A stretch of 64,000 nt of DNA from Symsagittifera roscoffensis (Eukaryota; Xenacoelomorpha; Acoela; Convolutidae), in assembly GCF_963678635.1 (NCBI RefSeq), contig NC_087063.1, positions 38,764,759 to 38,828,758 of the forward strand. Reading direction: 5' to 3'. Position 1 is the first letter of the stretch. The number at the start of each line of letters is the position of its first letter. The translations under genes and the position numbers were made by a program. Positions 44,470-56,759 of the stretch are shown piece after piece. The notes under the pieces were generated by a model that was not told the DNA's origin, did not search any database, and saw only the letters and a program-made list of their open reading frames with translations.

Positions 44470-46060
44470 ATTATGAATTTGTTCACATGTCACTTTTTTC
44501 AGTAAAGAAGCACCCCGTGGGACTAAAGTTCTATATGTTCGTGAAATGATATTATGTTATTATGTGGCTTCCAATGATATTATGTTTAATATCTGTGATA
44601 TGGAAGGTTTGCTTAAATGGTTTGCTCAAAAGTTTTTCTGTTCCATTGTTTGAGTGGTAACAAGGAAAAATTGGATTTTTCCATAATTTGTTAAGATTGA
44701 TCCTTGTGCTGTTGCTAGCCTGCTTGTTGTTTTGAATGATATTAATTTTGGATGTAAAATTTTTATTTCATTCCAAGTGGGGATGTTGATGATGTTTGAG
44801 TCCGCTCCGGAATCTCTTAAAAGATCAATTTCAAGGTCTGGTGTTTGAAGTTATTTGCATTTTGGACTTTCTAAAAGAAGTGGAATTGTCCAAACTTTTC
44901 TTCTGTTTATTGCGTTTCTTTAGGTATATTTTGGTAATTGTTATTTGTGCTTGAAATTCTGTGGGTTTTTTTTCTGTTAATTCTTCTACTATGTTTTTTA
45001 TTGTCTTTTTACTGCTTATAGGTCTTGAATTATAATTTAAGAGGAAGTGATCATGATTTTGATAGATATGGGAATGTATTGGTTGTTCGTATTTAATAGG
45101 TTCGTAGTCATTATCAATATGTATCAAGTTAATTGAAATTGCATTGTCTGAGTCACTTTCACTGTCTGTGGATTCGCAATTTATCGGATTTAATTGCAAT
45201 TCTGTGCTTTCATGGTTATTATAATTTGATCTTTGATAGTTTGATCTTTTGTTAGAATAATCTCGTGATCTAATATTTTGATATATATGATTTCGATCAT
45301 TTGAATAGTTTCTATTCCAATCGTTAGAATATTTTCTATTTCTATTATATGAAGAGTTTCTAGATCGATCATTTGAATAATTTTTATTTCTAGAATTTGA
45401 ATACGAACTGGTATCAAACGAAAATTCAGGTCGGTTTGAATTTGATCTTGAATAGTTATTTCGACACTGATTGTTTCGACTGTTTGATCGCGTATATCTG
45501 TTTTGTGAGAAATTTTGGGATTTTCTTTGGTTTGGTTATCGGCCTCGATAATTGGGAATATAAGGTGATTGTTTTCAAGAGTAATTTGAGTTATTTGGAA
45601 GTGATTTTCCTGAACTATTTTTACTATGAATGTTTTTGTTGGGTAAATTTTCATCTTTTTTCTTGTACTGATGAAATGATTTATTTGGTTCTCAATATTT
45701 TTGTGGTTTGTTTTGATTGTCTTGTTGTTTTTGTCTGCATTCGGCAATGCTGTCTCCGTATCTTCGGCAATAATTGTACCATTTTTTGAATGATGGCTTA
45801 CTTTCAAAGTTTGGGTTTTTCTCGTAGATGTTTAAGATTTCAGTGATTTTTTCAGATAATTCTGTATCGGAGTCATGAATATGATTTATGTGTGAAGTAG
45901 TGGTTTGGATGTTGTTGACATAGTTTAGCTTTAGTTTTTCTGCTTCTTCTAATTTCAAAGTGATTTTCTGCTTGTTCTAGTTTATCTACTAGTTTCCTAA
46001 AGTCTAAATCTGGTTCTCGGATTGAGGAAGGATGTGATGCTTTCTTTTTTATTGCTAATT
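44470..46060 (-). pseudogene. Ty3/gypsy gag 3' part and protease, second copy
   Basis: On the minus strand: the end of gag (45958-45692, with MKLEEAEKLKL and a degraded zinc knuckle, CRRYGDSIAEC, in which the second Cys and the His are lost), an Arg/Asn/Ser-rich stretch (about 45690-45210), an acidic piece (45199-44831, ESTDSESDSDN), and the aspartic protease (LLRDSGADSNII near 44820-44785). It is nearly identical, base for base, to 56000-57720 but lacks about 210 bases near 45208 and breaks off at 46060, just before the LTR at 46184. It is therefore a separate element copy, cut at both ends, that lay where the next element landed. Confidence 0.85.
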
Positions 46061-46183
46061 TGAAGCAAGATTTGAGCGGTTTGAGCGGTTTTTTTATGCA
46101 GAAAAAATGTACTAGAAAACGATCTCTTCTGAGTTCAGGAATCCAAGTGTCCAGAGTACCGTTATCGACTGACGGGAAGAACC

Positions 46184-47960
46184 TGAAATTATATGTTATT
46201 TGGTAAACTCATAGAGTAATTTCAGATAAAGTACACCGTCTGCTCGTCACGCTATCTTATTTTCGGCCGGATAGATTCGTGCAACTTCTTAGTCTAATAC
46301 CAATCTTAATCTTACTCTTATATCTCCTAGTCTCAATAGATCTATGTACACCGGTTTATGCGAGTTAGTTTCCAGAATGAGAACAACTTTTATTACTATT
46401 CTAAGTTAATATTCTAAGTTAATTTCAAATTGCTCTGGTGCTGAAACTACAAGTAGTTTTAGCACTTACAAATAAGTGGGTTGTTAGTTTGATGAAGTAT
46501 GATTGGTTAGTTTTCAAAATTTTATAGAGATAAAATATCAGAATAATATCCAATAATAAATTCTAGTTTAGATCTGGTTCCACCCATCCGGGGTTTACAG
46601 AGTTTTAGTTCTTCAGTGTTCTACTGTAGTAGAGGATGGATGATGGTGCCTTTCTTTAGAAGTAGCGAGCATGTTCTTTTTTCCGATTAGGAAGAAGGAT
46701 TGTTATCACGATCATTTCGGGAGATCGTATCATGATTTCTGATCGATTGTGATGAGTGCTAATTTGGTTTATTAGAGAATAATAATGTTTCAATCTCGTT
46801 CGGATGTGGCATGTAGTTTGACTTTGGATGAAGTGCCTGGTGACTTGGATCTGTATGTATACTTGAACATCGAGATGGTCATTGTTGTGTTTAAATGGGT
46901 TTCCTTTGTTACGATGCCAAGTCGTACTTTAAATCATTTGAGATTAGTGACTGTAGGCAGCATGTCGGGTGTATTTTGCCATTCCGTAGTTGGAGTGTCA
47001 TTGGGTTGTCAAGCTCCTTGCTGCTCGCCTTTGGGCTGTATTTAATCTATATACTGCAATGTATTATTTACATATACAAATCATTGTTAATTTTGTTTTA
47101 GTTATGATCTTGTTTTAATTTTTTTCGCAAAAGCGTTCTTATTTTTAAGAGCTTCTCAAAAGTGCAAAAGGATATTTTTGAGAGCTTCTCACCCATGAAT
47201 AATTTTCGTCAAAAATAGAGTGTGGGTCACAAAGCGTTAATGTAGCACGGTGGGTTAGGCCTGCTATACAGCATGCTCAGGACAACCTCTCTGGTGGGTT
47301 AAGCCAAGAATGGAGTATAAATCCAAGCTTTCTCTTTTGGAGGGTCCTTTTGTGTTCAACCTTTCGTGCCTTTTTTATTGCTTTTTTTTCCTTTTTTTGT
47401 CTTGGTTATGTCTTTTTCCTCAAAATTCAAATAGTTTTTTTGGGTTCGTTTTTGACTTTTTTGTGTTTTGTTCTTTTGTGTTCAGACTTAAAAATAGTCT
47501 TCAAAAGAATAATTTATCAAGTTCTAAGCTGATTTTAATCTTGTTCTGGTACCGTGGGTTTTCTTTTGTTAGTCATGCTGTCAGGTTGTGGTTTGTGGTG
47601 TTTAGTAAGCTGCGTTGGTTAGTTTGGATAATTATTTAATTCCTTTCCAACCGGATTAAAGGAAAGTTTGAAATGTGTTAAAACTGGTTAGAGTTGTTAT
47701 CAGTGAAAATTAAAACTGAAATTCATTAGTTTTAACAATTCTTCGTGGGCAAGCTCTGCGATTTTGGATCGGATTGTGGGCGAGTGAATATTTAAAAATA
47801 CAAAGAAGCGTCTTTGAAAAAGTTAGTACTGCTTTAATTTTATAGGCAACTTTTATTAATTTACTTCTTTGAAATTATTAATTTTACGGCTTTATTTGGG
47901 GGGGGGGGCGGGGGGGGGGGGTTGAAATTATCATTTTAATTTCATTCTAAGAATATTTAC
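46184..47960 (-). repeat. LTR copy a (3' LTR), right limit uncertain
   Basis: On the plus strand it begins TGAAATTATATG and shares with copies b and c the block CATAGAGTAATTTC(A/G)GATA and GTACACCGTCTGCTCGTCAC. It further shares with copy c AGCACGGTGGGTTAGGCC (near 47250), GGTTAGTTTGG and CTTTCCAACCGG (near 47645). TG at this end means CA on the minus strand, as for LTRs. Homology to copy c fades near 47.9 kb, just at a G-rich run, so the real LTR end is not certain. The run of ORFs inside is chance. Confidence 0.75.
47896..47921. repeat. G-rich homopolymer (two runs broken by one C)
   Basis: Two G runs of about ten or more bases are separated by a single C. Such a tract is prone to sequencing error and could form quadruplex DNA. 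Confidence 0.8.
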
Positions 47961-48481
47961 TGCATATCGGGAAAGTGTTTATACATCAATTTATTGCTGT
48001 TTTGGGGAGTAAATTGTACTGCGTCATTTATAGTAATTGGTTAATATATTTTTATGATTCTAGAAAAAGTTTTCTCTTTTTTGTTTCGTTTTTCTTTTTT
48101 GTAGATGATTGATGATCGTGTCTTTGAAGACAAGAGAAAAAGAGAAAACCTTTATAAAGAATGGGTAGTTTTTGTTCTAATTTGTTAGTATAATTTATTT
48201 AATTCATATTATCTTAATCGTCTGTGAAGAATCTGCGGGGAAAAACGTCGTGGATGATTTTTGATGATGTTAGTAATTTAGCTATCAAACTAATGATGTA
48301 TTTAGTTTGGAGAAGTGGCTAAAGCAATTTGCAAGCTTTGATGAATTTTTCTGTTAGTTTTGGGCTAGCAAATTTGTCGTCGTTCAGAAAGGTGTCTTCG
48401 TTTGGTCTTTGGATGTGATGGTCGTAGTGATCGATGGAGTATTCGTTAGTTTTGGGTGCGGTGAATCTGATAAGTGACTGT
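47961..48481. other. Spacer between LTR a and the env-downstream frames
   Basis: Contains a pyrimidine-rich run at 48069-48100 (purine-rich on the minus strand, GAAAAACGAAACAAAAAAG) that could be the polypurine tract used to prime plus-strand DNA. No gene. Confidence 0.45.
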
Positions 48482-49678
48482 TTATATCCGATTTGTGTAA
48501 ATTGTTTTGGAGTGAGTGCTGTTGTTAAAAGGTAGAGTTGAATGCTTCATTGTTCGTTGCTGCATCATATGGGGTGTCATATAATGATAGTGATAGTGGA
48601 TTAGTGAAGTGATAAAATGATGTCCATGAAAGTGTTGTGTATAATACGTGCTCATTAACATAATTAGGGTGTTCGTCATTAGGGTCTGAATGAAAGTAGG
48701 TGTATTGGGGGAAAAGAGTAAACACATTTGAAGACATTCTTTAGTGTTAGTGTGAAATGGGTGATTAACAAATATTTTGGCTGTTCCTGGGTGAGAAGCA
48801 AATGGAGTCTTGGGGAGTTTTCTTTCGAAGTTTCGATAGGCTCGGTTTGTACTAGATGAGGATGGATTTGACGAAGGATTTGGGTTTGGCGAAGGGATGT
48901 AATTTGAAGAGGGAGTCGGCGTTGATGGGTTTGATGATTTTATGGATTGTGAGAGTTGGTGAATGGTTATCGTCTGAGAGTGCTGTAATTGTTGCTGAAG
49001 TGTGATAAAATTGTCAAGTTCATGAGATATTTCTGTATTTACAGAGCTGTTGTTGTTCACTGGTCAAGGGGTATTATGTGGGTATTACATTGGAAAAAGA
49101 AGAGTGAGTGGTAGGAGGTTCAAATCTTATTTGGGAGTAGAGAGGTTGAAAAGGAGGTTGGGAAAATGTAGATGGGCTGGGTTCGGAGTTGTCAAATTCG
49201 TCAGGGGTCTCGTGATCTGAGTTTTTAAATTGGGAAATAGTTCTATATACAGTGGTGTTTAAATTAGTATCTGAATCTATGCCGGATAAATTGTTATGAT
49301 GAGGTGATGCAGGTGGGGGGAAAGCAAAAAGTGGTATGATGGGGAGGTTGCTTTGAAGGTTGGCTGGGTAAGAAATTAAACGATGGAGTGATCCAACTTG
49401 GGAGCGCATTGTGGGCTAAAAAAATGGCTGTTCTGAGAACGAAAGTTAGTGGTATGTGGTTGTTCTATAATTTGCTCGTATGTGTCTTCTATATTAGATT
49501 GTTGGGTTATTATGTGTTGGATTGGGCTTTGTGGGTAATTAGGTCTTGAAGATATGAGGTCTGTCAGTGCTATGTTCCTGAAAGTTCGTGGTACTAATGA
49601 TAAAGGATGGTTATGGTTTAGGGCTTTGTTATTGTGGTGGCGTAGGCGTTGTATTCGTATTGTTTTGTGAACCGTCAT
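48482..49678 (-). pseudogene. Long Pro/Ser/Thr/Asn-rich frames downstream of the env membrane segment
   Basis: Three minus-strand frames, each overlapping or abutting the next: 49678-49376, 49409-49074 and 49060-48482. All have the same low-complexity composition: Pro/Ser/Thr/Asn/His with Gln runs (SNPSTPTPSSN, PPPASPHHNN). Tyr-based YxxI-like motifs occur (YEQI, YSQI). Together about 400 codons. They could be one long C-terminal tail of Env broken by frameshifts, or a separate accessory gene. No known domain. Later exons or frames cannot be excluded. Confidence 0.5.
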
Positions 49679-51180
49679 ATATGTTAGGTGTTGTTGATAG
49701 TTTGTTTTTGTATTCTTTTTTTTGAGCGTCTAAAAGTATTTCATTTATTGATGTAGAGAATATTCGAAAAAATCCTGCAAAAAGTATGCGTGCTACGCTT
49801 GCTTGTTTGCTTACTTGTGTGTGTTTAGCGCATGTATTGTAGATTCCTTTTAGTAGAGAGAAAAGAAATCCAAGAAGTTTAAACATTGCGTATAATATAG
49901 TCAATCTTTCGAAGATGTAGTAGGGCCAGCCTAGAAAGGCAAGAAGTTAGTTTTTCAAATTTACAAGAATAAAAATTGGTGATATATCTTGTGGTCTGTA
50001 TTGTTCGCTATTTAAGTAAATGTAGTTTTTATATCTTTAAAATACCCGCTGTAGTCTTGTGCGGAGATGTCTGAAAAGCCTGCTGTTTCAGCAAGTTTGC
50101 GTAAGTTTTGATCTTTGGATTGTCGTTGTATTGTGTCCATTTTTGTGGTTAATTCTTGAAATCGTTGTGTACGTATGTGGTATTGAATGTCGGATCTAGA
50201 GTATAGGCTGATCGATTGTAAATCGATAATTGGATTGCGGGCAATAGCTCTAATGCTTTCTGGTGAAAACTTTTTTAATGGTTGCATAAGTGTAGGGTAT
50301 GGTGTGAGTGGCTAGTATTTATCTTCGTCAGGATTCAATTGTACTACATTGTGGCTCTTTTCTGATTACCATGGGACTGCTGTATCCCAAAAATAAATTT
50401 TTCGGGAAAGTGTATCAACATAATGTACTTTATTTTTATAGAATATTGGGATTCTTTTATAGCATCTTTTATCTTCGAAAACATATTAGGTTGATACTTT
50501 TTGGTACAAGTGTAATACCATAGTTTGTTTCCTCCATAGTCAATAAAAATTGATCTATAACCTAATAATAAATATCCTGCATAAGGGATTTTGAGTACTG
50601 CTAGTGCAAGTGATTGTAGAATTTGTGTTTTTTCATGTTCGCATAATTGATGTAGTGTTTCAAGTTCTGATAAAGGCAGTTCTTGAAAAATTCTACTTTT
50701 TGTGTAGTCTAGTTTCATGTCTAGTTGTATGTCATAATGAATTGTGCCAAAACAAGTGATGTTCATCAGTGATAATTCTTGTAAACGTTTACTGTCTTTG
50801 TGTTGTGGTTTTATTTTTCCGCCATTGTTTCCTGTGTTTTAGGTGGTGTACTGGGATGTATGAATTTTTGTCGCTGGTTGAGTAATGTGTTGCATGGGGA
50901 TATATGATTATTTTTCCTGTATTCATGTCAAAACCTTGTTCGTATTCGACAAGAACTTCTGGATATTGCGTTTTATAAGGTGGTTTGTTGTATTTACAAG
51001 CAAGTTCCGTTTCTGGGTAATTTTGGAAACGTGTTAATTTATTTTCTACATTATTAATGTTTCTAAATTTATAATTACTCTGTCTGATGTTTTCAAGGTT
51101 TACGTCTTCGTAAGGGATTACTTCAATAAAATATTTTTGGTGAAGGAAAGTTTTGAGGGCTCTTTAGGATCTTCCTAGTT
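49679..51180 (-). pseudogene. Env-like glycoprotein gene of the retrovirus-like element, broken
   Basis: Location after integrase and before the 3' LTR is the place of env. From high to low coordinates: a coding-like N-terminal part (about 51150-50770), an ORF of 140 codons (50766-50344) with Tyr- and Cys-containing extracellular-type sequence, a shifted ORF of 91 codons (50287-50012) with heptad-like helical pattern, and another shifted ORF (49904 down) starting with a hydrophobic stretch (LYAMFKLLGFLFSLLKGIY) that fits a membrane anchor. Frameshifts separate the parts. No fusion-protein family can be named from the visible motifs, and no furin-type site was picked out. Identification as Env is by position and layout. 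Confidence 0.6.
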
Positions 51181-52130
51181 TTGTTTTTATATATTGGTTG
51201 ATTGGGGGTATCTAGGAGATATTGGTACTTTAGGCTAAAATATCATGTCCAGTTTGTTCCTTAGGCTAATTTAATGTTTTTGCTCGAGGGAGTTTTGAGG
51301 TCTAAGTTGGGACAATATTGTTGATCTTTCTTCTACTTGATAGGGGAGGGTTGTAATGTTGAGATATTAGTCAATTTTCAGCGGTTTGCTTATTTCTGAC
51401 CTGGAGGTCTTTCAGTCAGAGTTTGAGATACGCTTGAAGGTGATTGTTTGTCGGCTAAAGAAGTCGTGTCAAAAATAAGGTGATGATTCGGAGAGGTTCT
51501 TATTGGCTGAATTTGAACTAGTTTGTTCAAGTGCTTTTCAGCATGAACTTTGAAAAAAATGTACGGGTGTTTAAAAGATCTTTCATGAGGTGAAAATAAT
51601 ATTTAATTTTGAAGTTGTTTGTGAAATTCAACTTTCTTTAAAATTTTAGATTGTGGAATGAATGTTTTATAATCTTTTCGTGGATAATTTTGAAGTCGCG
51701 ATGATTGTCTATGTTAAGATTTTTCTTTTTGATCTTGTGATAGAATCTTTTCTTCTAATTTTCGATACTTTTTTTCTTTTTGAGTTATCTTTTTGTTGTC
51801 TAAATTTTAAGATGTTTGTTTGTTAAGTTCTTTTTTATATTTTTGTTCTAATCGTTTTTGGATAGAACTCATATCAGCGCTTTGATTTTGTTTGCAATCA
51901 GAGTTATTGTGAATAACGTTGAGTCCTGTAAAGGAGTATTATTGAGTCAGTTTGCGAAGAGCGTGCTCTTTCGAGTAATTAGAGAAAAAGATTGTTCCAG
52001 GGTTGAACAATTTCTTTTTTGTTTAGGTCTATAAAAGTGGTTTTATTTTTTTAGAAATTCCTTTTCGTGTTGTAAAATTTGGAATTAAAACGTATGTTCC
52101 GATGTTCAAGTTTGTAGCTGGCGTGAATCG
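51181..52130. other. Integrase-env junction; nothing clear
   Basis: Pol 3' end and the env leader should lie here. Short pieces look like a Lys/Gln-rich integrase tail, but frames change too often to define them. Confidence 0.35.
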
Positions 52131-53640
52131 AGAAATCATTTGGGAATTAATATTTTGTCTCTGTAATAGTTTTTTTGTTACTTTTTGATAAATTTCATTA
52201 CGTTTTTTTATCTCTGTTTAAAATCCATTCGGTGTGTGTACTGGAAGCTAATTTTAAAATTTGTGGATGATGAAAGTGATCTCGATCGTGGGTATTTAGT
52301 GGTAGATTAAAACATATTGACTCGTTAGTGGGTTGACAATAACCTTGTGTATTTTTTGAATTTGCTGTGAACTTTATCGGTTTTCGTGGTTTTTGATTGA
52401 AAACCAATTCATGGGGTGACAGTCCTAAAGTTGTGATTTGTGAATTATAAGATAAGGGGAATAGTTTTACATCTGTTGGCCAATCAGTATATTGTGTGTC
52501 GTTTCCGTTGATGATACATCTGAGATATTCTTGTAATGAACGGTTCATGCCTTCGACTAATCCATCAGACCAAGGTGCATGAGATGTACGTGATTTGTGT
52601 TTAATATGATATAAGTGGCATAGTGTGATACTTTCGTTGTTTAAAAATTCAGTGCCATTGTCTGTAACAAGGATTTCGGGTAATCCGAACTTTGCTATCC
52701 AGCGTTCATAAAAAGTTAAAATGCATAATAAGCATTACAATGGGGTATGTTATGCAATCATTGCATAGGACTTTAATCCAAATAGGTTCAATTGAAAAGT
52801 AAAAGTTTTGAATGAAAACGGAGTATGTTTTTTTCTCATCCTGAGTGTCATTTAGTGTGTAATGAAGGGGAAGTATGAAAAACTATAAGCATCATACTTA
52901 AAGGTAAACAGGGTACTTTGAGATCAGATGTTTGGTTTTCCAAAATATCTGTATTCTCGTTGATAGAGGTATTGTTAAAATTTCTGAAATATATAAGAAG
53001 GGTTTTAGTTCCTAGAACGGTGATATCGGCTTTAATTGGTTTGGTTTTATGTTTGTGCCCAGATTTTATTTGTCTAATAACTGGATCAAGGTTTTGATGT
53101 TTCTGTAATAATTCGAGTGTTCTTTTTCCTGTTATTGGGAGGAAAATGTTTTCAATTTCTGTTTTTGATAGAGGTATTGTATCTAAAGAGTCATCGAGGT
53201 TAAAGACTTGGTTTATTGTATATTTGAGTCATTATTTGGTGGGCCTGATCAATTTATATTATCAGGTATGTTTCCTTTTTCTATTAAAAGGAGTAGATCT
53301 GTTTTGTATGATTTTTTTGATTGGTTTTTGCTGTGTATTATTTTTAATCCACGATGGAAACGCTATTGGTTTAAATGTAGATTTTCCTAGTAAATCTACT
53401 TCGTATTGATTGTTTTGACAATCTTAATATAGTGGAAAATGTTTTAGATTTTTAACCTGTGATTGGTCTATGTCAGTTTTTTTTGCATAGTAGCATTGTA
53501 ATCTTGGTGAAGTTTCATCTTTTGCAAGGAAAAACTTAATATTTTGTGGTATTTCGACTGTTGTTTTCCTTGTTAATAATTCAGGCGGTTTTTCCCTGCT
53601 ATGCAAATTATGTGTACGTTTGGGGACCTCATTAAAATTA
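52131..53640 (-). pseudogene. Ty3/gypsy integrase with deletion of part of the core
   Basis: The linker after RNase H (53606-53424: LTRKTTVEIPQNIKFFLAK) begins this part. The zinc-binding domain and the segment with the first catalytic Asp are not recognisable between about 53400 and 52730, where a block is missing or replaced. Downstream, FGLPEILVTDNGTEF (second Asp, near 52690-52648) and APWSDGLVEGMNRS (Glu, near 52580-52540) are clear. The frame 52548-52198 continues with LGLSPHELVFNQKPRKP and HTEWILNRDKK. Thus second and third catalytic residues remain and the first is lost. Confidence 0.8.
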
Positions 53641-55000
53641 GTTGAAATCTATAAACTCTATGGTTTGGGTTTAATTTTTGTGTAAAAAGAAAAATTATGG
53701 GTTAGTAATCTGTAAAAAAAAACTGTTGGATGTTTTGATCCAAGTATTAAAAATTCATATTCTGTGAGTGTATATATTATGGCTGTGCATTCTCTCATAA
53801 GGGCATAGAGTTTAAGTTCAGCTTGAGTGAATAGTCTAGAATTTGCTGAAATTAGGTTCATTTTATCCGTTCCATTATGAGATTGTGGTAATGCTGCACC
53901 GATGCCAAAATTTGAAGCATCGCACATTGCATTAAATGGTTCATTGGGATCTGGAATTGTGTTTGAAATTTGTTCAGTGAGAAGAGTTTTGATTTCTTCA
54001 AATCGTGTTTGATGTTCTGTTGTCCATTCAAAATTATTCTGTTGTCTAAAGATGTTGTAGAATGGTCTTAAGTATAACTGCAGTTTACATAAGTATTAAC
54101 TTTTTGGATGGCATCTATGCGACATTTTAATGGAGTTATATTGTTTCTTTCTAAAATATGTCCAAGAAATTTTATACGTGTTAGAAAAAAGTGTGATTTA
54201 TCCCACTGCCTTAATGTTTTCGTGTAGTAATATGCGATGATATTTTTCTAGGAAAATGAACATTTCGTATTTTGTTTGTGACTGCATAAAAACATCGTCA
54301 AAAATGTGATTGCATTTTTTTGAGTATGAGTGGTCGGAAAATTATACTCGTGAATGCTGAGAATGCTGCTGGTCCTATGGAAACTCCATAGAATGTTCTA
54401 TTGAATTCATGTTGCTGATTTCCTATAACGAATTGTATTCATTGTCGTGATTGTTCGTCTAACGGCATTTGATTATATGCAATATTCATATCTGCTGCTG
54501 TGAAATATTTACCGTTTATTTCTGTTAAAATTACTTGCATTGGTTCATTAGGCCAATTACATTTAGATTCATCAATGAGTGAATTGAGGTATCTTGCATC
54601 TAGAACTAATTTCAATTTTGTTGAAATGATAACGCGGCTTATAAATGTGTTACCTTTTGGCTGTTCTTCTTTATTTATTGGAGAAAAGCTTTCATGTTGT
54701 TCTAGTATGTCCAGTAATCAGTTAATTTTGTCTTGTAAGTGAATTGAGACTTTACTTGCTCGTTGTTTTTTGAAAACTAAATCAGGTTTTGGAGGTAAAT
54801 GTAGTGGTAAATTTACTTTTCCAACATCAATTTTAGATGGTGCGTAAATTTTTGGGTATTTTATTAGTAAATCAGCTAACTGTTGAAATCCTTTTGCGTT
54901 ATCTGAGAGTTTTGCAAATTGAAAATAGTTAAGAATTTTTGTTGTTCTACTGTGTATTTTGACATTTGAAATGTTGGTTTAAAGTAAGTTATTTTCGTGA
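53641..55000 (-). pseudogene. Ty3/gypsy reverse transcriptase and RNase H, frameshifted
   Basis: RT: VLDARYLNSLIDES (near 54605-54565), motif A segment ADMNIAYNQMPL (Asp about 54490), a GPAAFSAF piece near 54380-54350, and motif C as IFDDVF (two Asp at 54294-54299) where YxDD is usual. The later FLGHI piece is weak. RNase H: CDASNFGIGAALPQS (53922-53880), then MRECTAIIYTLTEYEF, in a frame from 53927. At least two frameshifts lie between RT and RNase H. The Asp pair of RT and the first Asp of RNase H are kept. Confidence 0.85.
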
Positions 55001-56000
55001 AATAGTCTGTGTTTCATTTTTTATTGCTTATTTATTATTTATCGATAATTCTTTGTCCAGAATTGTTGATTGACATATATTTAATAGTTGTAAAAAATTA
55101 TTTACTCTTTACACTACTTCCTTTGTGGGAGAAATTGTTGCGTTAGTTTCACAATAACCAAAGAGTCCTAGAGGTAGGGTTGTTTTTTATGGAGAATTAT
55201 TATATATATATATATGTGTGGTAATTATGTCTGAGTTTGAGTTTTTCATGTATTTGATAGATGAAACTTTTATTCGGAAAAATTTATGAATTGGTCTGAA
55301 TTGGAGGTCAGACATATAGAGATGTTGTTTATCTTGTTCTTTATCATGTTAGTGAACTTGTTTGATTGAGAAGCTATAAATATAACCTACTAGTGGTTTC
55401 AGATGTTTCCGTTCCTGGTTGTATATAGGATAAAATTTGGAGAAAAATGGTGGTTGTTTGTTTATTCTTTGAAAAGATGTTAAAATTGTGTTTTTCAATC
55501 TCGTTTATTTATCTTTTATTTGCATTTTGCTATTTAAGATATTTGTAGTTTGTATATTTTTAGTAATAAATGGGCTTCCAATGATATTATGACTTTGTTC
55601 ACATGTCACTTTTTTCAGTAAATGTTTGCCCAAAATGAAGTCTACATATAAAACATCAACTTCATGGATACGATTGATTAATATGATGATATTCAATCAT
55701 AGTTTGATCCATTTTGACCGATGAGTAAACTCGAATTTACAATAAAAGGACAGTAAAAATAGAATTCGATCATGTTCAGCCAAGACAAAATTTTTATTTA
55801 TTCAGACAAGTTTGTATATTTTTCTCACTTTTATATAAAACTGTTAAGTTGTTTAAATTCTCATGTCATCCGATTAGCTCGAAACCTTGAGCAATTACTC
55901 AAAAATTAGATCAAAAATGGTAGCTCATTTTCTTTTGCTCTCATTTGTTCCATTTCTTTGCAAAATGTGGACAAGAGATCACAATCCTTTTTTTAAGAAA
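55001..56000 (-). pseudogene. Protease C-terminal region with partial duplication
   Basis: The frame 55696-55505 reads VDFILGKHLLKKVTCEQS, then GSPFI, resembling the end of the aspartic protease. It shares the block GTTCACATGTCACTTTTTTC with the left end of the second copy (44480-44500), so copies differ in arrangement here. A TA microsatellite lies at 55199-55215. The rest is unresolved pol linker. Confidence 0.45.
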
Positions 56001-56700
56001 AGAAGCACCCCGTGGGACTGAAATTCTATCTGTTCGTGAAATGATATTATGTTATTATGTGGCTTCCAATGATATTATGTTTAATATCTGTGATATGGAA
56101 GGTTTGTTTAAATGGTTTGCTCAAAAGTTTTTTCTGTTCCATTGTTTGAGTGGTAACAAGGAAAAATTGGATTTTTCCATAGTTTGTTAAGGTTGATCCT
56201 TGTGCTGTTGCTAGCCTGCTTGTTGTTTTGAAGGGTATTAATTTTGGATGTAAAATTTTTATTGCATTCCAAGTGGCTTATTGATGATGTTTGAGTCCGC
56301 TCCGGAATCTATTAAGAGATCAGTTTCAAGGTCTGGTTTTTGAAGTTCTTTGCATTTTGGACTTTCTAAAAGAATGGAATTGTCCAAATTTTTCTTTTGT
56401 TTATTGCGTTTCTTTAGGTATATTTTGGTAATTGTTATTTGTGCTTGAACTTCTGTGGGTTTTTCTTATGTTATTTCTTCTACTATGTTAACTATTGTCT
56501 TTTTACTGCTTATAGGTCTTGTATTATAATTTAAGAGGAAGTGATCATGATTTTGATAGATATGGGAATGTATTGGCTGTTCGTATTTAATAGGTTCGTA
56601 TTCATTATCAATATGTATCAAGTTAATTGAAATTGCCTTGTCTGAGTCACTTTCACTGTCTGTGGATTCGCAATTTATCGGATTTAATTGCATTTCTGTG
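56001..56700 (-). pseudogene. Ty3/gypsy aspartic protease region
   Basis: On the minus strand an acidic N-terminal piece (56693-56466, ESTDSESDSDK) precedes the active-site segment LLIDSGADSNIIN near 56325-56285. The catalytic DSG is intact but the frame breaks immediately after it: a few bases are missing near 56278 relative to the copy at 44790. The 3' end of the region (FHITDIKHNIIGS near 56085) shows the C-terminal half. Confidence 0.75.
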
Positions 56701-56759
56701 CTTTCGGTTTTATCAAAACCAGGGGGTCTGATTGAGTTTCTTCAATTGCTTGTACTCGC

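Noticed and set aside
45397-45789. Plus-strand frame of 130 codons (also 57099-57491)
   Set aside because: It is the opposite-strand shadow of the gag tail, Phe/Cys/Tyr-rich without motif. It recurs only because the gag region is duplicated.
45190-45807. Ile/Thr-rich minus-strand frame of 205 codons (also 57509-56760)
   Set aside because: It is a shifted reading of the Arg/Asn/Ser-rich gag tail; it has no motifs and its composition follows from the repeated codons.
46785-47045. Open frames inside LTR a, and 62660-63061 inside LTR c
   Set aside because: Positionally equivalent in the LTR copies but not conserved as a protein, and on the strand opposite to the element.
47310-47639. Phe-rich hydrophobic frame of 109 codons
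   Set aside because: T-rich LTR sequence; hydrophobicity comes from TTT codons, not from a membrane protein.
55945-56190. Plus-strand frame of 81 codons (similar at 44505)
   Set aside because: Opposite strand of the protease region; no support as a gene.
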